NCBI GenBank assembly: GCA_031291075.1
Contig: JARLJS010000186.1
Coordinates: 1-64,000 of the forward strand
Length of the DNA: 64,000 nucleotides
Source: Nevskia sp.
GTDB taxonomy: Bacteria > Pseudomonadota > Gammaproteobacteria > Nevskiales > Nevskiaceae
Direction: 5' to 3'
Positions 60,296 to 64,000 of this stretch are shown here, in pieces; positions within the stretch are counted from its first letter, which is position 1; each line of letters opens with the position of its first letter. The position numbers and the translations under genes were made by a program. The notes below the pieces were generated by a model. It saw only the letters and a list, made by a program, of their open reading frames with translations. It made no database searches and was not told the DNA's origin.

Positions 60296-61342
60296 TCAAC
60301 CCGAGGTGTTGTTGGAGACGCTGTCGGGCGCGGCCACGAAATGGCACGCGGCGTAGTGATCGGGTCCGACGCGGCGCAGGTTGGGAACCGAAGCGACGCA
60401 GGCCGTCTCCATCAAGGGGCAGCGCGTATGGAACACGCAGCCCATCGGCGGCAGCGCCGGGCTCGGCAGGTTGCCGGACAGCGTCTTGCGCTTCTTCCTG
60501 CCCTTCTTGTTCCCGGCCGGCTGGGGTGGCGCCGAAGCGGAGGGCGCGGCGGCGAGCAGCGCGCGCGTGTAGGGATGCTTCGGCGCGGCGAACAGCTCGG
60601 TGCTGGCGGCCTGCTCCATCACCTTGCCCAGGTACATCACCAGCACGCGGTCGCACAGGTAGCGCACGATCGCGAGATCGTGGGCGATGAAGATCAGGGT
60701 GAGGCCGTATTCCTGGCGCAGCTCCACCAGCAGGTTGACGATCTGCGCGCGTACCGAGACGTCGAGGGCCGACACCGCCTCGTCGCAGATCAGCACCTTC
60801 GGCCGCACGATGAGGGCGCGGGCGATGCCGATGCGTTGCGCCTGGCCGCCGGAGAACTCGTGCGGCTTGCGCTCCAGGATATCGCCGGACAGGCCGACGC
60901 GCTCCAGCATCGCCGCCACCCGCTGCGGGTGCTCCGCGGCGGGAATTTCCGGGCACAGCTCGCGCAGCGGTTCGGCCACGATCTGGCCCACCGTGAGCTT
61001 CGGGTTGAGGCTGGCCAGCGGGTCCTGGAACACCATCTGCAACTCGCGCCGCAGCGGGCGCCACTCGGACTTGGACAGCTTCGTCAGGTCCTGCCCGCCG
61101 TAGCGGATCGAGCCGGACGAGGTGGCCTGCAGGCCGACCAGCGCGCGCGCCAGGGTCGACTTGCCGCAGCCCGATTCGCCGACGATGCCCAGCGTCTCGC
61201 CGGGCCGCAGGTCCAGGTGCAGGTCGTCCAGGGCGCGGACCCAGCCGCGCGGCTGCCATGGCCAGGTGCGCCGGGAGCGGTACTGGACCTTGAGATGCCG
61301 GACGGAGAGGATCGGGGGAGGCAACGGCGCGGGGCGAGACAT
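60296..61342 (-). CDS. Oligopeptide/dipeptide ABC transporter ATP-binding protein (OppF/DppF type)
   Basis: This 348-residue ATPase has Walker A (GIVGESGCGKSTLARAL), Q-loop (MVFQDPLASLNPKL), ABC signature (EFSGGQAQRIGIARAL), Walker B (VLICDEAVSALDV) and switch His (FIAHDLAIVRYL). The C-terminal oligo_HPY domain (CVFHTRCPLMETAC...HYAACHF) marks it as peptide-type. No permease, binding protein or second ATPase is adjacent. ATG 61342 is chosen by conservation. It lies 74 bp downstream of btuF on the same strand, but is not of the BtuD type. Confidence 0.9.
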   Translation of the reverse strand: MSRPAPLPPPILSVRHLKVQYRSRRTWPWQPRGWVRALDDLHLDLRPGETLGIVGESGCGKSTLARALVGLQATSSGSIRYGGQDLTKLSKSEWRPLRRELQMVFQDPLASLNPKLTVGQIVAEPLRELCPEIPAAEHPQRVAAMLERVGLSGDILERKPHEFSGGQAQRIGIARALIVRPKVLICDEAVSALDVSVRAQIVNLLVELRQEYGLTLIFIAHDLAIVRYLCDRVLVMYLGKVMEQAASTELFAAPKHPYTRALLAAAPSASAPPQPAGNKKGRKKRKTLSGNLPSPALPPMGCVFHTRCPLMETACVASVPNLRRVGPDHYAACHFVAAPDSVSNNTSG

Positions 61343-61416
61343 GCCGCATATTTTGCCAGAAGACCCGGCGGTTCCTTGAGCGGAAAAGCCGGGCTGGCCT
61401 GTTTGCACCAGGTGCC

Positions 61417-62256
61417 CTAAGGCGGTTCGTGCCCGTCGCGCCGCAGCCGTGCGTGGTCCAGGACGGTGCACACCTGCTCCACGCCGTCCAGTACGCGCGG
61501 CGCCGCGCGGGCCAGCAGGTTCGCATCCACCGGGTACAGGTTATCCAGGCGCGCCGCCGGCGCGCCGGACAGGCGCTGCCAGTAGGTGCGGATGCCGGCC
61601 GCGTTCTCCTCGCCGCCGAAGATCACCACCTCGGGGCGCGCCGCCAGCATCGCTTCGGCGCTCACCGGCGCGGCCAGGGTGGGCAGGCCGGCGAAGACGT
61701 TGACGCCGCCGCACAGGGACATCGCCTCGCTGATCGGACTGTCGCGGTTGACGGTATACGCTGGCGCGGTCTCGATCTGGTACACGGCGCGGATCGGACG
61801 CGCGCCGTGCCAGCGCGCGCGCAAGCCCTGCAGGCGCTGGCGGTAGGACTGCGCGGCGGCGTGGGCGGCGGCCTCGGTGCCGAGCAGCGTGCCGGTGCGC
61901 TCCAGCGCGGCGGCCACGTCGTCCAGCCCGCGCACCCGCAGCATCTCCACGCGCAGACCGAGCCCGCACAGACGCTCCACGGTTTCGGAAGGGGTGCCGC
62001 CATCCCAGGCCAGCACCAGGTCCGGCCGCAGCGCCAGCACCGCTTCCAGGTTGACACTGGCGGCGTCGCTCACCTGCGGCAGCCGGGTCACCCGCGGCGG
62101 ATAATCGCTGTACACCGACACGCCCACCAGCCGGTCGCAGGCGCCGGCGGCACAGACCAGTTCGGCCAAGTGCGGAGCCAGCGTCACCACGCGCTGTGCC
62201 GCCGCCGCGGCCAGCAGGGGCAGAGCGCAGCCGAGCGCGCCCAGCAGGAGCCTCAT
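61417..62256 (-). CDS. btuF: Vitamin B12 ABC transporter substrate-binding protein BtuF
   Basis: The 279-residue protein has a signal peptide (RLLLGALGCALPLLAAAAA) and the class III binding-protein fold: RVVTLAPHLAELVCAAGACD, LVGVSVYSDYPPRVTRLPQV, EAVLALRPDLVLAWDGGTP and ...PEVVIFGGEEN. The YSDYPPRVTRLPQVSD segment is typical of BtuF. It carries B12 from BtuB across the periplasm. The ATG overlaps the stop of the ampE gene by 4 bp. BtuC and BtuD genes are not in the window. Confidence 0.88.
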   Translation of the reverse strand: MRLLLGALGCALPLLAAAAAQRVVTLAPHLAELVCAAGACDRLVGVSVYSDYPPRVTRLPQVSDAASVNLEAVLALRPDLVLAWDGGTPSETVERLCGLGLRVEMLRVRGLDDVAAALERTGTLLGTEAAAHAAAQSYRQRLQGLRARWHGARPIRAVYQIETAPAYTVNRDSPISEAMSLCGGVNVFAGLPTLAAPVSAEAMLAARPEVVIFGGEENAAGIRTYWQRLSGAPAARLDNLYPVDANLLARAAPRVLDGVEQVCTVLDHARLRRDGHEPP

Positions 62257-63107
62257 GCGATCCAGGAGCCGGCCGTGAACAACGCCGTCAGCGCCAGCAG
62301 GATCAGCAAGGCCCGGGTCTGCATGCGCAGCACTTCGGCCAGGGCCGCGTCGAGCGAGGAAGCGACCACCGGTCCGCCGCCGTCTTCCCAGTCGAGCGCG
62401 GCGCTGGTCACGGTGGCTAGGACGTTCCAGGTCTGGCGCTGCCAGTCGGCGTGAGGCGCCTGGCGCAGGCGGCGCCAGTCCGCCAGGGCATCGTCCATGC
62501 TCCCGGCCAGCGCGTACAGCAGCGCGGTCAGGCGCGCCGGAATCCAGGCCAGCACCGCGTGCAGCAGGGCCGCGCTGCGCGCTGCCGGGGCGCCGGGTTC
62601 CTCGATCAGCACCGGCAGGCGGCTCGCCAGCCGGTACAGCACGGCGCCCGCCGGGCCGCCGACGAGGAACCACCACAGGGTGCCGAACAGGCGTTCGTGC
62701 GACTGGATGAACAGCGCGCCGAGCAGGCTGCGGTGGTCGGCGTCCGGTTCCGGTCCCATCTGCAGGCTGTTGGTCAGGCGCGCCACGGTTTCGGTGTCGC
62801 CGGCCGAACGGGCCGAGCGCAGCCGCTGCACGTCGTCGGCCAGGTCGCGCGGTCCCAGGCACAGGAACAGCAGCAGCGCGTCGAACGGCAGCCGCAGCGG
62901 CTCACTACCGCTGTCGCGCTCGGCGAACCAGATCAGCGCCGCCGGCAGCACCACCAGCAGCGGCGGCATCGCCGGCGAACGCCAGAACGCCGGCAGCGGC
63001 AGCAGCTTCTGCAGCAGCGTCCATACGCCGTGCGGCACCGCCGCGTCGCGATAGGGCGAGAACAGCCGCTCGGCCGCCAGCGCCAGCAGCATCGCCAGCA
63101 GCTTCAT
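62253..63107 (-). CDS. ampE: AmpE-like inner membrane protein
   Basis: The 284-residue protein matches the length of E. coli AmpE. It has several membrane helices (LLAMLLALAAERLFSPYR, PPLLVVLPAALIWFAER, LLGALFIQSHERLFGTLWWF then LVGGPAGAVLYRLA, LIEEPGAPAARSA, ALLILLALTALFTAG). The FGTLWWFLVGGPAGAVLYRL block is the AmpE hallmark, shared with the distantly related CobD/CbiB family. It overlaps ampD (4 bp upstream) and btuF (4 bp downstream). AmpE is described as a membrane modulator of beta-lactamase induction with unclear mechanism. Confidence 0.87.
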   Translation of the reverse strand: MKLLAMLLALAAERLFSPYRDAAVPHGVWTLLQKLLPLPAFWRSPAMPPLLVVLPAALIWFAERDSGSEPLRLPFDALLLFLCLGPRDLADDVQRLRSARSAGDTETVARLTNSLQMGPEPDADHRSLLGALFIQSHERLFGTLWWFLVGGPAGAVLYRLASRLPVLIEEPGAPAARSAALLHAVLAWIPARLTALLYALAGSMDDALADWRRLRQAPHADWQRQTWNVLATVTSAALDWEDGGGPVVASSLDAALAEVLRMQTRALLILLALTALFTAGSWIA

Positions 63108-63727
63108 GCCGGCGCCACCGCGGCGCGCAGCCGCGGCCAGTCGAAGTGGGGTCCGGGGTCGGTCTTGCGGCCGGGCGCGATGTCGCTGTGGCCGGTGATG
63201 CGGGCGGCGGTGATCCGCGGATAGTGCCGCAGCAGCGCCAGCGTCAGCGCGATCAGGGTGGCGTACTGGGCGTCGGTGAACGGCTGCGTATCGCAGCCTT
63301 CCAACTCGACGCCGATGGAGAAGTCGTTGCAGCGGCTGCGCCCTTCGAACCACGACTCGCCGGCGTGCCAGGCGCGCCGGTCGAACGGCACGTACTGGGT
63401 GATGCCGCCGTCGCGGAAGATGCAGGCGTGGGCCGAAACGCGCCGGCCCTGGATGCCGGCGAAGTAGGGGTGCGCCGCGGGGTCCAGGCGGCCCAGGAAC
63501 AGGTCGTCGATGTAGCCCCGGTTCTCGGGGGTGCCGAAGCAGTCCGGCGGCAGCGAGATGGCGTGCACCACCAGCAGGGAAACGTCCTCCGCGTCGGGCC
63601 GCTCGTCGTAATGGGGGGAGGGTAGCAGCGTGGCCGGGTGCAGCCAGTGGGCCGTATCGATGGCGAAGCGGGGAACGCGGCCGCCCGCCGCGAGGTCTGA
63701 GGCACCGGTCTGCGCGTTCAATGGCAA
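63104..63727 (-). CDS. ampD: N-acetylmuramoyl-L-alanine amidase AmpD
   Basis: The 207-residue zinc amidase of the amidase_2 family has VSLLVVHAISLPPDCFG with the first zinc His, GRRVSAHACIFRDGGITQYV, GESWFEGRSRCNDFSIGVEL and GHSDIAPGRKTDPGPHFDW with the other zinc ligands and catalytic Lys. It cleaves anhydro-muropeptides in the cytoplasm during cell-wall recycling. The start is uncertain: TTG 63727 or nearby. Its last 4 bp overlap ampE. Confidence 0.92.
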   Translation of the reverse strand: MPLNAQTGASDLAAGGRVPRFAIDTAHWLHPATLLPSPHYDERPDAEDVSLLVVHAISLPPDCFGTPENRGYIDDLFLGRLDPAAHPYFAGIQGRRVSAHACIFRDGGITQYVPFDRRAWHAGESWFEGRSRCNDFSIGVELEGCDTQPFTDAQYATLIALTLALLRHYPRITAARITGHSDIAPGRKTDPGPHFDWPRLRAAVAPA

Positions 63728-63762
63728 GCCCTTACACTGCGCATAACGATAACGGAGAGTCC

Positions 63763-64000
63763 ATGCGTCTCATTGTCCCATTCGCCGCGGCGTTTTGCCT
63801 GTCGGCCTGCGCCGCCGCGTCCACCACCCCGGATGCGGCGCCCGATGCTGCCGCGGCCACCGCCGCCAGACTGCCCGAGATCGACCTGCCGTACCAGCGC
63901 TTCGTGCTGCCCAACGGCCTGACGCTGCTGGTGCACGAGGACCACCGCACGCCCGTGGTGGCGCTCAACGTCTGGTATCACGTCGGCTCCAAGGACGAGC
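63763..64000 (+). CDS. M16 family peptidase lipoprotein, N-terminal part
   Basis: The gene runs off the right edge; the first 79 residues are visible. It has a lipoprotein signal peptide (RLIVPFAAAFCLSACAAAS, lipobox LSAC), a short Ala-rich spacer, then the start of an M16 (insulinase/pitrilysin) domain: LPYQRFVLPNGLTLLVHEDH and TPVVALNVWYHVGSKDE. The zinc motif HxxEH would follow beyond the window. GGAGAG precedes the ATG. It is divergent from ampD. Confidence 0.88.
   Translation, partial: MRLIVPFAAAFCLSACAAASTTPDAAPDAAAATAARLPEIDLPYQRFVLPNGLTLLVHEDHRTPVVALNVWYHVGSKDE

Noticed and set aside
60296-61342. BtuD role for the ABC ATPase next to btuF
   Set aside because: Its C-terminal Cys-rich oligo_HPY domain and overall length place it with oligopeptide/dipeptide ATPases, not B12 ATPases.

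Overview
The window is GC-rich, densely coding chromosomal DNA from a gammaproteobacterium. The gene set (AlkB hydroxylase with rubredoxin, a DUF1631 protein, hisF-hisE-tatABC order, TrkH/TrkA, split PntAA/PntAB/PntB transhydrogenase, SlyD) and the many palindromic intergenic repeats suggest the Nevskiales/Xanthomonadales branch, for example a Solimonas-like hydrocarbon user. This placement is inferred from gene content; no rRNA or tRNA gene was seen.

Region 1 (1-3440) is the end of an integrated mobile element. It holds the C-terminus of a MobF-type relaxase/helicase, an AlpA-like regulator, an AT-richer two-gene cargo (a small protein of unknown function plus a PIN-domain protein) and a P4-type tyrosine integrase whose start faces the chromosomal junction. 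Region 2 (3440-8860) holds trkH and trkA pointing towards each other. Between them are two small cassette-like genes bracketed by inverted composite repeats. The larger repeat is about 300 nt, folds into at least six hairpins, and its two copies differ by compensatory changes in the stems.

Region 3 (8860-20770) carries glycerol kinase and a monoacylglycerol-lipase-like hydrolase, an ECF sigma/anti-sigma pair, hemB-aroE, a long minus-strand unit (membrane protein, DUF167, hisB-hisH-hisA-hisF-hisE, tatA-tatB-tatC) and slyD. Region 4 (20790-30210) has two paralogous exported S9 peptidases around an exported methyltransferase. One peptidase is broken by a single-base frameshift. B12-dependent methionine synthase metH follows, with a promoter overlapped by a palindrome.

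Region 5 (30210-44790) is oxidative metabolism and signalling: a DUF1631 protein, alkB-rubredoxin-prpB, pntAA-pntAB-pntB, a metallophosphoesterase, a TAXI-type binding protein, a diguanylate cyclase, and a fatty-acid-hydroxylase-family enzyme divergent from an AraC regulator. Region 6 (45000-64000) has a patatin phospholipase, a queuosine-precursor transporter, a Baeyer-Villiger-type monooxygenase with its own divergent AraC regulator, a class I fumarase interrupted by an in-frame amber codon, a kinase-HDOD-GAF fusion, a riboswitch-controlled btuB-cobalamin adenosyltransferase pair, a HisN-like phosphatase, a dienoyl-CoA-reductase-like SDR, a cold-shock protein, an oligopeptide ABC ATPase, an ampD-ampE-btuF overlapping unit, and the start of an M16 peptidase lipoprotein.

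Functional themes: alkane and lipid use (AlkB, rubredoxin, PrpB for odd-chain propionyl-CoA, lipase, GlpK, dienoyl reductase, BVMO); cobalamin capture and use (BtuB, BtuF, adenosyltransferase, MetH); and a heavy load of short palindromic repeats, several lying exactly at stop codons or between convergent genes.
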